Part shown: piece by piece, positions 43,540 through 53,439 of the stretch
Layout: the number at the start of each line of letters is the position of its first letter
Position numbering within the stretch: the stretch's first letter is position 1
Assembly: GCA_944472135.2 (NCBI GenBank)
Contig: OX235263.1
Span: 22,001,379-22,065,378, forward strand
Source: Trichobilharzia regenti
Lineage: Eukaryota > Platyhelminthes > Trematoda > Strigeidida > Schistosomatidae
Length of the DNA stretch: 64,000 bases
Reading direction: 5' to 3'
The notes under the pieces: model-generated
Databases searched by the model: none
Told to the model about the DNA's origin: nothing
The model's input: only the letters and a program-made list of their open reading frames with translations
Translations under genes and position numbers: made by a program

Positions 43540-43700
43540 AGTCATGTGATCACAAATGATATGATTATGAGCAATAATAAATTGTGTTCGAAACCTTGGC
43601 ATCCAGTAAATAATAACGTTTTACTGTGTGATATATCTATAAACAGAATTATATGGAATTAAAAACTACCACAGTGCCCAAGTTTTACGCATATATTATT
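43540..43700 (+). mobile_element. PLE-type terminal repeat
   Basis: Contains 'atatgattatgagcaataat', 'ttgtgttcgaaac', 'catccagtaaataata' and 'ttttactgtgtgatatatc'. It lies about 0.25 kb downstream of the GIY-YIG remnant on the same strand, which is the reason for linking this motif to PLEs. Confidence 0.55.
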
Positions 43701-43799
43701 GAAAGGAAAGACTGCTGAGATGGAGCACGTTTATTGCCTTGTATCAGCCATTTTATCATAAATACCCAGAGACGTGCAATAAAACATTTTAATTTCATT

Positions 43800-44160
43800 G
43801 AACACTAGGCAGTATCTAAAGGTATACATCTAGTCCTTCATTTGGTGTAGATTGAATTCTATCAGTCAGTTTTGCAGTATGACCATTATACTATATGGCC
43901 TGTCATCACTTCACAGTCTGATTTGTTGTTAGACGGTTGGAGACAATCGGTTGGAATCATTGAGACTAGGTTTCGTGCTTTTTCGTGGTTGTCATTAAGG
44001 CGTATCTGTAGTCTTAGAGGAACTTATGTTTCTCGTGAAAGTCAAACCCGGATTACCCAGTACTGTAGTCAGAGAGGTTACCACTGGGTTAGTCAGTCTC
44101 GCGATTGACCTCCTGTAGGAATGTAATGCATACTTCGATTGGACACTAGGTTGTTACTAA
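43800..44160 (-). mobile_element. SINE family B, full-length but diverged
   Basis: Minus-strand order: 'cctagtgtccaatcg'; 'cattcctacaggaggtcaat'; 'gggtaatccgggtttgac' (B-box region); 'cctctaagactacagatacg'; a decayed ribozyme; 'ccaaccgattgtctccaacc'; 'atagaattcaatctacacca'; then again 'cctagtgttcaa'. The near-identical block at both ends suggests the insert carried slightly more than one monomer of a tandem unit. Confidence 0.65.
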
Positions 44161-44944
44161 TCTCATTACTTTAGACCACGTTATTTATTGATTCAGTGTT
44201 TGTGAATACTTATGAATCAAAAAGCCAATATTGTCGCTTTGCATTGAATGCTATGAATACACTTCATTCTGATTCAGTTTTTTAGTTAACAGTGCTCACC
44301 TATTGAAGGTAAGAATTCATAATTCATTATTGACAATTTAATTAATACACCTATAAAAATTACTCATTAATCTTTATCAATCTGTGGGCGTAACTAAAAA
44401 ATATCTTAAAGAAGTCAGCTACGGATTAAGAAATGACAAATGGATTTTAAGTTTATAAATATTGAGTTCAAATAAAGATTTGTTATATACGAGAATTCGT
44501 TTTCTTCAGAAATGTGTGGGTGACACAAGCAGGCGACTTCAACTTGGCTATACCTTAATCGATTATGACTATTTGTTACCGCATTATGCAGCTTGATCAA
44601 ATCTAAAAGCTCTTCTACAGTAAACTATTCAGGAACGGAATTTAGCAAATATTTGCCACCCATCTAACTCTACTGAAGACCAGGGATATTTTAACTCCAT
44701 GGAATATAAGATGACAATAATGAAAAATAAAACAACTAAACATGTAACTCGCATAAATTATGATAAGGTTCAGTTTGCAAATATGACATTTTGACAACAG
44801 GTTAAGTGTATACAAGTGTACTAACAATAAAAGTGTAACAATCAAAACCAACTCTTTGTTTTTGGTTTGTAAATTGAAAAGAAACTCTTTGCGCTCTGCT
44901 GTTTGACTGACTAAAACTTCCTTGAGTGGTGCACAGTTCCAGAG
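44161..44944. other. No gene seen
   Basis: AT-rich. The frame at 44642-45007 (-) is unremarkable and overlaps a dispersed repeat. Confidence 0.4.
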
Positions 44945-45290
44945 TGATCCAGACAGAAAGACAGCGAAAGGACAGTTATTTGTGATAAAATCTGTTGTAC
45001 TATTCAACAGGACGCAAAACCTACCTCAACAATGTCACTAGGCAGCTATGCAAATTCAACAGTACCTCAGATAGAAAACACGTAATACAGGGTGGGTCTG
45101 TTTAACAGAAATCAACCGATAAAGGTACTATAGAATCAAGTAGAATACTCTAAACAAGGGGAGATCCAAACTCTGTCGAGAAGAATCAAAAACCAAACAC
45201 TTTCTATACACAATCTATGACCAAAATGAGCTTGGCTTTACTCAAACAAAACCGTTAAAGAGACTAAACGCCAATCGAACTATTTATACG
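44945..45290 (+). repeat. Unclassified dispersed repeat, copy 2
   Basis: Shares ordered blocks with 11690-12050 ('gaatcaagtagaatac', 'gatccaaactctgtc', 'aggcagctatgcaa', 'atgagcttggct'). Function unknown. Confidence 0.5.
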
Positions 45291-45589
45291 AAAAATACAT
45301 ATATACTCAATCTAGAATGTCTCTAAGACGAACAAAGTAGAGTATCAGTACCATGGAAACGTTTTAAACACTTCAATTTGTCAAACACCTCAAGAAAAAT
45401 GCAATTGAAGGTAATCACATGTAAACGTAAAACTATTATTAACTATTAACTGGATTCAGTACAATTTTATATATTGCTATGCAGCATCTATTGTCTTAAT
45501 GCCTATTTTAATGTGTATTTTTCTAGCCGAATTAGGTATGTGGGATGAAAATGCTTCATTCTGAATGTCTTATTACTTTTCACATATTA

Positions 45590-46410
45590 TTATTATTTAT
45601 TATTATATCCTTCAATTCCTAGAAAAACATAAGGCTTTAGCCGCGCGTCTCCTTTGCATTCAGTTCTCTGCTAGAATTTTCACCTGGCTCCAAGTCTGCC
45701 CACACGCTTTCATCTCCGCTTCACATGACCTCCGTCAAGTAACCCCACCGTGTGACAACCAACTCGCCGCTTCCCTTTCGGGTTCCACTCGAGCAATGCC
45801 TTGTCTAGTGATGTCACTTGATGGTTTCCTGAGTGTATGGCCAGCCAATCCATCTTCATTTCTTCCTGCCTATTTGTTGCACAATCGGTTCCTACTGGGT
45901 TGGTTCGCTGATTGCCAGAGATCCCTGTTGCTGATCTATTCTGGCCGGCCATCTGATCTTGAGTATTGAGCGAAGACAGCTGTTAATGAAGGTTTGAAGT
46001 TTGTTTGAGATGCTGTTTATAACGCGCCAAGTCTCTGATCCGTATAACGATTAGCACTGACTTCACATTGGAGTTGAAAATCCGGATGTTATTTTTGATT
46101 CTGAGTGATGTTGACCTCCACACAGACTTAAGAGTAATGAAAGTTTGTCTCGCTTTTCCGATTCTGGCTTTGATATCCTCGTCAGTTCCGCTGGTCTGTA
46201 GATGAAACCATACTTCCCAGGTAGGTGAGTAGGTGGAGGAGGTTGCTTTTTTCAGGTTCCTCCCACTCATGCTGGCTGATTGTTGTCTGTTGTTGTTGTT
46301 GATGTTGGCCAGGAATCTTCATCACCTGTGTTTTATCCATGTTCACCTGAAGTGGAGTCCTATCTTTGATGCTTCTTCTGCCAGCTTGTTGCTTTTCACT
46401 TGCATATACA
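45590..46410 (-). pseudogene. RTE-clade LINE, 3' fragment, young subfamily
   Basis: Minus strand: start near 'VKSNKLAEEASK', glutamine run, 'EVWFHLQTSGTDEDIKARIG', 'KSVWRSTSLRIKNNIRIFNS', then 'GNQRTNPVGTDCATNRQEEM' in a shifted frame, and the tail. 5'-truncated. Nearly identical over long stretches to 33.1- and 42.0-kb copies. Confidence 0.88.
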
Positions 46411-46904
46411 CATATACTGACTGATAAATTATTCTGCAGTAATGTAAATGTCTGACGTCCGATTCTCTATTATTTATTTCGACAAAAGGTACTGCTACTT
46501 TTACAAAGCAAATAGAGACACATATTTCATGATTATTAGACATTCAGTTAGTAAAACGGTGCACTTAGAAATAATTTACGATGACATAATTCGAGTGTAT
46601 ACGTGTGACTAATATTTATTCATGAGTATAAATATTTTAGACGAACTAGATGGTGTCTGTTGACGTGTCCTCTGTAAGGATGGACGCTTTGACTATGTGT
46701 AACGATTATTGCTGAGTTCTCTTGAGGGTTATATTATCTTTTTAACGTCTACACATGTATGACTGATTATGAATGACATTTTCGGTAACTCATTTAATAG
46801 GCATAGGATTGTGAGCGAAGTATTATTTGAATACATTTCTTCTAATTTATTTGACTAGTCTATCTACATTTCGTTTACTTTTACTCGGACATTAACATGT
46901 CTTT
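46411..46904. other. No gene seen
   Basis: AT-rich spacer. Confidence 0.45.
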
Positions 46905-47060
46905 ATTTTGGTTGACTGTGACCAGTAGTGGAATCTACGATACGCTTTTCGTCAGTTGGATGTACAACATCCTAGTGATTGATGGTATTCTCACTGAGAC
47001 TCGAACCTTGTACAAGCTGGATTCCACTACTACTCCCCATCAACCAAAATAAAATCATCG
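46905..47060 (-). mobile_element. Sm-alpha-like SINE, family A, with inverted 3' piece
   Basis: Minus-strand copy: B box 'aaggttcgagtctcagtg', 'gttgtacatccaactgacga', 'tagattccactactggtcac', then 'gtcaaccaaaat'. At 47018-47052 the 3' part recurs in plus orientation ('ctggattccactactactcc', 'ccatcaaccaaaat'), forming an inverted repeat around the head. Confidence 0.7.
46927..46965 (-). ncRNA. Hammerhead with precise stem II deletion, family A
   Basis: Reads CTGA-CGAAAAGCG: everything from core position 7 through stem II up to its last C is missing, consistent with deletion between two GA dinucleotides. The flanking stem I strands ('catccaa', 'agattcc') remain. Confidence 0.65.
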
Positions 47061-47154
47061 TAATCTTCAGACATTACCGGAGCGTCCGAACTAGAAACTG
47101 AGCATTTCGGCCCAATATAATGAATCAGAGAGAAATTCAACTTAAATAATTTAT

Positions 47155-47350
47155 TTATTTTCTTATTTTTTGATTACAGCTTGACTCCACACTGTATTTT
47201 TGGTACAAGTATGGAATTTTCAGCGTGGATATCGGTAGGCCAAAATTCACAGGCCAACCATTGATATCAGGTGTGCATCGGTGTGGGCTCGAACTTGAGA
47301 CCATGTTCATAGTCGGCAAGAGTCCTAACTGATGCCTGTTGCATAGTAGG
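47155..47350 (-). mobile_element. SINE family F
   Basis: Minus strand: head with 'tcagttaggactcttgccga', 'ctatgaacatggtctcaagt', B-box 'agttcgagccc', 'gatgcacacctgatatcaat', 'ggttggcctgtgaattttgg' and tail 'gaaaattccatacttgtacc', 'aaaaatacagtgtggagtca', ending in an A-rich run. Confidence 0.75.
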
Positions 47351-47364
47351 TGATTCTCCTGACC

Positions 47365-47560
47365 TAGTAGCCGTATGGATAACGTGTTAGTCTTTGTAAT
47401 GATGGGGGCTGACTCTGAGTCTTAGTGGGAACAGTATCCAACACTGTCACTGGAGATGCATGTGTAGCCAGTTGATCAGTCTTAAATAGGTCGAAAGTAC
47501 TATCTTGGATTCCATTGTTGTTCTCCACCGACCAAAAGTACACTTTGTCTTACACGATCC
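47365..47560 (+). mobile_element. Sm-alpha-like SINE, subfamily A'
   Basis: Plus strand: 'cctagtagccgtatggataa' (A-box region), 'tgactctgagtcttagtggg' (B-box region), 'ggagatgcatgtgtagccag', ribozyme relic, 'cattgttgttctccaccgac'. Shares all blocks with 50935-51110. Confidence 0.75.
47463..47513 (+). ncRNA. Hammerhead relic, subfamily A'
   Basis: CCAG of stem I is followed by TTGATCA (C3 and G8 changed), a weakened stem II with loop TAAATA, GAAA intact, then an ATC cleavage triplet and TTGG of stem I. Probably inactive. Confidence 0.6.
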
Positions 47561-47591
47561 CGACTTTAATCATATAAAGATCTATATTTTC

Positions 47592-47594
<3 letters not shown>

Positions 47595-47627
<33 letters not shown>
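47595..47627. repeat. (TA)n microsatellite
   Basis: About 16 uninterrupted units. Confidence 0.95.
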
Positions 47628-47630
<3 letters not shown>

Positions 47631-48589
47631 TTGAAGCATTTGAAAATCAGGTGGTTTTAAATAATGGTTTATTGTTCAAATAAACATTTTAAGTTATAGA
47701 ATGGTGAGTCCTTCAATTGAATTAGACCAACATTTATCAGGTAATCCAGTGTGCCAGTTGCCATTAATCCCCTGACTCACAGTCTGCTGGCTCACGGTTT
47801 TTGTACTTGTATTGATCCTCGACTTATCCTTTTCTTCGCTATTTTATATCAAATCACATTTCATACTTAGTAGTTCTCATTAACAAATAACTATTCAGTA
47901 GACCGCAAGCAATCCACCTTAACAAAGGAGTTATACTAGCTTGCTAGGTTTCTGGAAATCGGGTTAATTTAAAAGTACAGTCTTTCACCAAATCAATAAC
48001 GCTTTGGAATCCAATACCTTTATATTTTAAAATTGTTCAAGTAACATTAGAAGGACTGAATTTGTGCGGTAAAAGCTACTCAGTATGCTTTCCAAGTAAA
48101 CTCGCAACAATACTGGAAGAAATCGATAATTCCACTTGTTATATTTTGATTTAAGCAGTACGGATTCTCAATGTAGTACTGAAACACTATTAATTACTAC
48201 TTATAAGCTTACAAACAGTACTAGATATTTTTTTATTTACTGTCTACTGTATAAAAAAGGTATTTTGAATTTAGTCAATTCCGGAAGTCCTTAATGGATA
48301 GTTTGTGTAAACGCTATTGGGGTAATTTATGGAACTAAATATTTTGTACATAACTGACATAAATTTGTATGGATTTATCAGTCACTTGCAGCGAAATCAA
48401 ACTGTCAGTTTTAATGGTACAATGGTAATAGTCAAGACGATAGTCATCTAATTTAAGTCTTTATCATGGTTAAGGAAGTAAATCTCTTATGACTGCTTCA
48501 AAGAAAAATCGTCTAACCACACCATGATTACCTTCGATAATTTCAGCAGTAGCATGATTTAACTATTTGGAATACTAATTTCGATATGT
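47628..48589. other. No gene seen
   Basis: AT-rich spacer. Confidence 0.45.
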
Positions 48590-48815
48590 ACTGCAGTGGC
48601 TCAAAGGTAGGTTGAATACTTGCCCACCCCACAGGTAGTCATTGTCCGGTTCCCAAGAGGAAATCTGGTGTACTCGCCAATGGTAAGCCAGAAAAAGAGG
48701 GAAGGCTAGGTGCGCGTTTAGCAGCTGTCACCTCGTAAAAGCCGACACCACCACTACTCAAACCTCAAAGCTCGAGACTCAGTATTTCTCTCAGAATGCA
48801 AACAAAGTGAAAAAG
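48590..48815 (+). mobile_element. SINE family E, decayed
   Basis: 'ctgcagtggctcaaaggtag' (A-box region), 'cattgtccggttcccaagag' (decayed B box), 'gccagaaaaagagggaaggc', 'accactactcaaacctcaaa', and a decayed tail 'tttctctcagaatgc'. Confidence 0.6.
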
Positions 48816-48944
48816 AGTCTCTATATTGATCTAAATAGTAGAATTTTGGCGCCAAGGCAGAATATATTTCTGTATGAGGGGGGTTTATTTCATATAAAAC
48901 AGTATCACTATGTAGATTAATTACGAATATCACGTTTATATTAT

Positions 48945-49655
48945 ATTATTATTGCTCCCTTGGGTTCCTAGTGGAAAATAGGGCTTCAGCCGCACGTCTT
49001 CTGTTGCCGCTTCTGTCTTCCTTCTGCTGTACGTTTCGCCTGCATCCATGTTAATCCATATTCTTTCAACTCCTCTTCACACGATCTCCTCCATGTCACC
49101 CTTGCACTGACGTCCCACTCGCCGCTTCCCTTTAGGCCTGGTTCCACTCGAGCAATGGCCTGACGCGTGATGTCACCCAAGGGTCTCCTCAGCGAGTGTC
49201 CAATCCATCCATCTTCAATTTCTCCTGCAAATTTGTTCGTTGGCGAGTGGTTCTTGTTTTGTTTGTTCCCATAGTTCCTTGTTGGTGAATCTTTCCGGCC
49301 CAGCCATCTGATATTCAGTGTAGAGAGAGGACAGTTGTTGGTTGATAAAGGTCTGCAACAGGCTGTTGGAAATATTCTTTGTGACCCGCCCGCCAAGTTT
49401 CTGATCCGTTCCGTATAGAAGAACTGACTGACTTGACGTGTTTGTATTGAGAATCCGACTGGATTTTGTTGTTGATGCTGGCTGGCTGAGTGACGAAGAT
49501 TTCTAGATTGGTTTCAGGTTGATAAATGTGTGTGTTTCTCGCCTTCCCGGTTCTCGCTCGATTTGACATCCTCGTCCGTTCCGACTTCCAGTAGTTGGGA
49601 CAATGCTCCCTAGATAAGTTAATGAATGAAGTAACCTCTTTCAAATCCCTCCTGT
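48945..49655 (-). pseudogene. RTE-clade LINE, 3' fragment
   Basis: Minus strand: 'MKEVTSFINLSREHCPNYWK' in a shifted frame, 'SERTRMSNRARTGKARNTHI', 'SSIRNGSETWRAGHKEYFQQ', 'KFAGEIEDGWIGHSLRRPLG', 'DITRQAIARVEPGLKGSGEW', 'VTWRRSCEEELKEYGLTWMQ' and the LINE tail. It belongs to the subfamily of the 5.2- and 59.7-kb copies. 5' end truncated at a TTTA repeat. Confidence 0.88.
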
Positions 49656-50250
49656 TTATTTATTTATTTATTCCCGTTTACAAGGAATAAATTGTGAACT
49701 GAGTAGTTCTGTGCGAAATACTTCGAGTTCAACATTGATTGCGACTTCAAACCCCTGTTAAAGTAAAAGTGAGAGCAGGTGAGGGTTGAAGGACATATTC
49801 CAAAGTGATTTCAACAGTTAAAACCATCGGTTACTAACTTTTGCTCCTGAAAATAGATGTATAACGCCATCTATATCGAAGCATATCGTAGAGACACGTC
49901 AAAAGGTTGATTTCAATAATGCCTTTAAACTCATGTGCAAAGCAAGTTTGGGACACATACTTAAATTCCTTGAAGCCTTGGCTATAAAAAAGCTTAAATT
50001 AATTGCTTTAGACGTATAACTGTCTTCAAGTCTGTCCATTCAGCACTCTAGCTAATACCAACAAAAGAGAAAAGTTCGTATGAACTGTTATCTAGTTCCA
50101 AAATAATTGGCCGCCGAGTGAGAAGTAGACATTTATGTAAAAATTGTATTTGTAAGACCTCAGCGAAATTGAAATTAGTAATTCCGACGTCTTTTTTGGC
50201 GAACTGGCCCTAAATTCTTCAAGGAAATAATCAAAATTAAAATAACAAAG

Positions 50251-50286
<36 letters not shown>

Positions 50287-50734
50287 GGACATATCATTAC
50301 AGAAGTTCCATTAAGACGGAGAGAAGTATATGTTCATATAGTGCCAACATAGGCTGACCTAAGAGACAGATGTCCTTTCTGGAAAATTTATTTTCACTGT
50401 AAAGTCAATGAATTACTCCTCCTGATTAAATTTCTACACGTTTTAAATTTTTGAGAAAGTTTAAACACTTCTTATATTAATAAAAACAAATTATGGCAAA
50501 TATGGGTTGTCCAGTTATGACCTCATTTTAATTATAATAATAATAAATTATGGAAGAAAGATAAATTCAATTTACTATAAAGATGTCGTATTCAAGTTTA
50601 GTTGGTATTTAAAGTTAACGATTAATATAATGAACAAGCAGATTTTTGATCTTTTTTTATTCAGATTAGAGCACATTCTTTTAGCAAGATAAATCATGAG
50701 GTGACTGCAGTGTTATATCCTTATAATTCTGTCA
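49656..50734. other. No gene; TTTA run and TA microsatellite
   Basis: A short (TTTA)n run abuts the RTE copy at about 49655-49675. No coding frame or known repeat beyond this. Confidence 0.45.
50253..50283. repeat. (TA)n microsatellite
   Basis: About 15 units, followed by 'aaatggacat'. The 2.45-kb tract is also followed by AAATGG. Confidence 0.95.
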
Positions 50735-50814
50735 CTGGGTATAGAATGGAAGTTACGGCGTCAACAGGACATCTATATCGTTGGTATCTGGTGAATGGAG
50801 GCAATTAGCAGGAA

Positions 50815-50863
50815 GCCTTGTCTACACCCATGTCTTGTGCTAGTTAGCACTCGTCAGCAAGGC
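50815..50863 (-). ncRNA. Hammerhead ribozyme, family B, core intact, GAA altered
   Basis: Stem I GCCTTG/CAAGGC is perfect (6 bp). The core CTGACGA satisfies CUGANGA. Stem II is GTGC/GCAC with loop TAACTA. The GAAA position reads AAGA, and stem III differs from ACCTAGGT. Confidence 0.7.
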
Positions 50864-50934
50864 GTATCTACAGCCCTAGAGGAATTTATGTCTCTCCTGA
50901 AATTCGAACCCGCGTCACCTAGTTCTGCAGTTGA

Positions 50935-51110
50935 CTCTCATAACCCAGTAGCCTTACGAATAACGTGTTAGCCTTTGCAATGATGGGAGTTGGCTCTGAG
51001 TCCACCACTCACACTGGAGATGCATGTGTAGCCAGTTGACCTGTCCTAAATAGGACGAAAGTAGCATCTTGGATTCCATTGTTGTTCTCCACCAACCAAA
51101 AGTTATTCAG
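50935..51110 (+). mobile_element. Sm-alpha-like SINE A' nested in SINE B
   Basis: Plus strand: 'acccagtagccttacgaata', 'tggctctgagtccaccactc', 'ggagatgcatgtgtagccag', ribozyme relic, 'cattgttgttctccaccaac'. It splits the minus-strand B copy between its 5' part and its head, so A' inserted after B. Confidence 0.75.
51021..51080 (+). ncRNA. Hammerhead relic, subfamily A'
   Basis: Stem II GTCC/GGAC with loop TAAATA is perfect and GAAA is intact. The core is TTGACCT (C3, G8 and A9 changed), followed by an ATC cleavage triplet. Confidence 0.65.
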
Positions 51111-51189
51111 GTTCACGACTGATCTCCTGCTGGACTGTAATGGATACTTTTGACTGAACACTAGTAGGTAACTAGTGTAATGCGTGTAT

Positions 51190-51425
51190 GCGTATAGTCC
51201 TGTCTTTGTTGCTGATGAGTGCCAACAGCACGAAACCTCAGTGTGACCGAGGCTTCCCTCCGATCGTTTCCAACCATCCACTACCAACAATGCAAAGTGC
51301 ACCGTGATCCCAAGCCACCTAGTGGAATAGTGGCTACACTGCAAACCTGATCGATAGAATTCACTCCGCAACAAACAAAGGGCTAGATATATACTAATTA
51401 CTGAATAGTGTCCAGTCAACAGCAT
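51190..51425 (+). mobile_element. SINE family B, 3' part
   Basis: Starts in the ribozyme and runs through 'cgatcgtttccaaccatcca', 'tagtggctacactgcaaacc', 'gatcgatagaattcactccg' and 'aatagtgtccagtcaaca'. Head-to-head with the minus-strand B copy at 50.7-51.2 kb. Confidence 0.7.
51201..51254 (+). ncRNA. Hammerhead, family B, core intact, stem I weak
   Basis: The core CTGATGA and GAAA are exact. Stem II is GTGC/GCAC with shortened loop CAA. Stem III is interrupted (ACCT ... ), and stem I pairing (TTTGTTG versus CGAGGC) is poor. Confidence 0.6.
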
Positions 51426-51429
51426 CTTT

Positions 51430-52100
51430 ATTTTCACCCTATTCTCTTCTGCCTTCCTTAGGCGCCTAGATGATTGCTCATAGGCCCTCATTTCATTCTC
51501 ACACGATGTCCTTTACATCACATGTGGATGACCAACTCATCGTTTCCCATTTGGATTCCGCTCAGCGCCCGTCTACAACATGATGTCACTCAACGGTCAC
51601 TTCAGCTCATGTTTAATTTATCCCCATTTATTTCAGCATGTTTCTCCGACGACAGGTTCTTGGTTGATTTGTTGACAGAATTCCCTGGTGTTGAACCTTT
51701 CTCCTCGATATTTGATCTTTAGTAGTGAGACGAGTCAGACGTTGATGAACGTCTAAACCAGCCTGCCGAAAATGATTTTGATGAAACCAAGTACCAAACA
51801 CTGACAGAATTGATATCAGTGTTAAAAATCCGAAACTTGTTCCTTATCCTGAGTACAACAGATTTTCATACTGGTTTCAGACTGACAAAGATGCGTCTTG
51901 ACTTTCGAATCTTGGTTATCTTTGAAATCCTCATCAGTGGGCCCTGAGGTTGAAGCAATGCTGCCTAGATAAATGGAAGAAATGACCCACTCTTAAACTT
52001 CTCCCACTCATGTTGATTGGTGCTTATTACTGTTGGTTAGGTGAATTCATCACCTCTATCTTCCTTATGTTCATTTGAAGGCCTATCTTTCCTTCCTTTC
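51430..52100 (-). pseudogene. RTE-clade LINE, C-terminal remnant
   Basis: Minus strand: glutamine-poor linker region near 52030, 'RRISKITKIRKSRRIFVSLK'-like block, 'FNTDINSVSVF', 'RSGDKLNMS', then a decayed C-terminal region. The tail hairpin is not recognisable. Older than the 42/45.6-kb copies. Confidence 0.65.
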
Positions 52101-52634
52101 AGGTCCTATGTAAATATTTTTTCGTATATTGTTACTAGTAGTGAAGCCAAAGGAACCTACTATGCGTATGTATACTCATTTGACAACGCCATGTGTATTT
52201 GTGTACGACTAAATTTTGGATAGCAGTGTTTAAAGTGCAATTAAACTAAAATTTATATCCGAACTTTTGATAATAAATCATTACTGCGGTGAAATGTGCA
52301 TGACTTCACTTCCGTTGCTTTCCCTCAGGATAGCTAAAAAGCGGATAATTGCCGTTTTGTAGCACAATAACTTATGATAGTGAAGTGTAAGTGATTTCAG
52401 TATATTGTCAGTGTCTAATGGCTACGTGGGAATGTTTAGAAACCAGTCAGTTTAATCAGCCTACCTAGAGCAGCAACGGTAATGGCAAATACAACGATTA
52501 AAGCGTGCTAATTAGGAGAATAAATAGGCTATAGGTTGGATACAGGGGGAGGTTTTTTGGGCATGCTTTGTGACCTGAAGTAAGCTGTATGAACGAACTG
52601 GCTTAATAAATAGCCTAATTATAAAGACAAAGTT
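52101..52634. other. No gene seen
   Basis: AT-rich spacer. Confidence 0.45.
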
Positions 52635-52850
52635 ATTTGGTGGATGGTGACTAGTAATGGAATCCAGGATATGCATTTCGTACTATTTGGGACTCGTCAT
52701 GTGGATGTACCTGCATTCCGCAGTGAGTGATGATGTTCCCACTGAGACTCGAACCCAATGCCCAGAGTTTCAAACGCCAAAGCGTTATCCACTAGACCAG
52801 TTGGGTTACGAGAGCTACCTTTTATGCAACGGCTCATATTAATTATTTAA
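52635..52850 (-). mobile_element. Sm-alpha-like SINE, family A, best-preserved copy
   Basis: Minus strand: 'aacccaactggtctagtgga', 'taacgctttggcgtttgaaa' (A-box region), B box 'gggttcgagtctcagtggga', 'gaatgcaggtacatccacat', the ribozyme, then 'tggattccattactagtcac'. This is the classic Sm-alpha order: tRNA-like promoter, hammerhead, 3' part. Confidence 0.85.
52659..52710 (-). ncRNA. Hammerhead ribozyme, family A, C3-to-A mutant
   Basis: The core is ATGACGA: C3 is A, the rest fits CUGANGA. Stem II is GTCC/GTAC with loop CAAATA. GAAA is intact, stem III is ATGCATAT, the cleavage triplet is ATC and CTGG of stem I follows. The distal 'ggatt' and 'catcc' pairing of stem I is kept. Confidence 0.75.
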
Positions 52851-53439
52851 TTCAATTTTAGGTTTTCCCGTCGATTGATTGGACTGAAATGCTCGGTCTC
52901 AGGTGGTGAATATTAAAGATTACCACAGGGGAATTTAGAAGGAGACATGTCAGCTAAAAATAGTACTTTCAATGACATCATATCAGCCCTTAATCTAAAA
53001 TACATAACTTTGCAGTATGACAATTAAGTATAACCCAGTGATGGTTTGTCAGTAAGATAATTAGATTGCTCGTATGTGTTGTGAAATAGGTTACATTAAT
53101 AATTCTATTCATGATATGGGCAAAAGTGAGGCAATTTGTAATAAATAAACTATCCTGATCATTTACAAAACATGAGAACAGATCACTTTGAAATGTCAGC
53201 GATGAGTTCAGAGGGTAGCAAATAGTTAGTTGGGAATAATAATGTCATTTGGTAGGTAAACTCCTCTTTTCCGATCTGTACATAGCTTAACTTTTGTCCT
53301 GATACTCCAAGGGAAGCTTGATTTCGCATCTATTTAATATTTGACAGATAGAGGTATTTTTGCTTACTTGGTTCTGTAGGATCGTGTAAGTTGCCCTATC
53401 TACTCTCTGAAGGAGTTCGTAGTTTTAAATCTACGTGGG
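52851..53439. other. No gene seen
   Basis: AT-rich spacer. Confidence 0.45.

Larger units (their letters stand above)
50735..51180 (-). mobile_element. SINE family B interrupted by SINE A'
   Basis: Minus-strand B copy: 5' part at 51110-51180 ('cattacagtccagcaggaga'). After the A' insertion come the head ('gaactaggtgacgcgggttc' with B box), 'agggctgtagatacgccttg', the ribozyme at 50815-50863, and 'ttcctgctaattgcctccat'. Confidence 0.75.

Noticed and set aside
44642..45007. 121-codon minus-strand frame
   Set aside because: No recognised motif, AT-driven composition, and it overlaps a dispersed repeat on the other strand.
51009..51491. 160-codon minus-strand frame
   Set aside because: It crosses SINE A', SINE B and the intervening junctions, so the frame is accidental.
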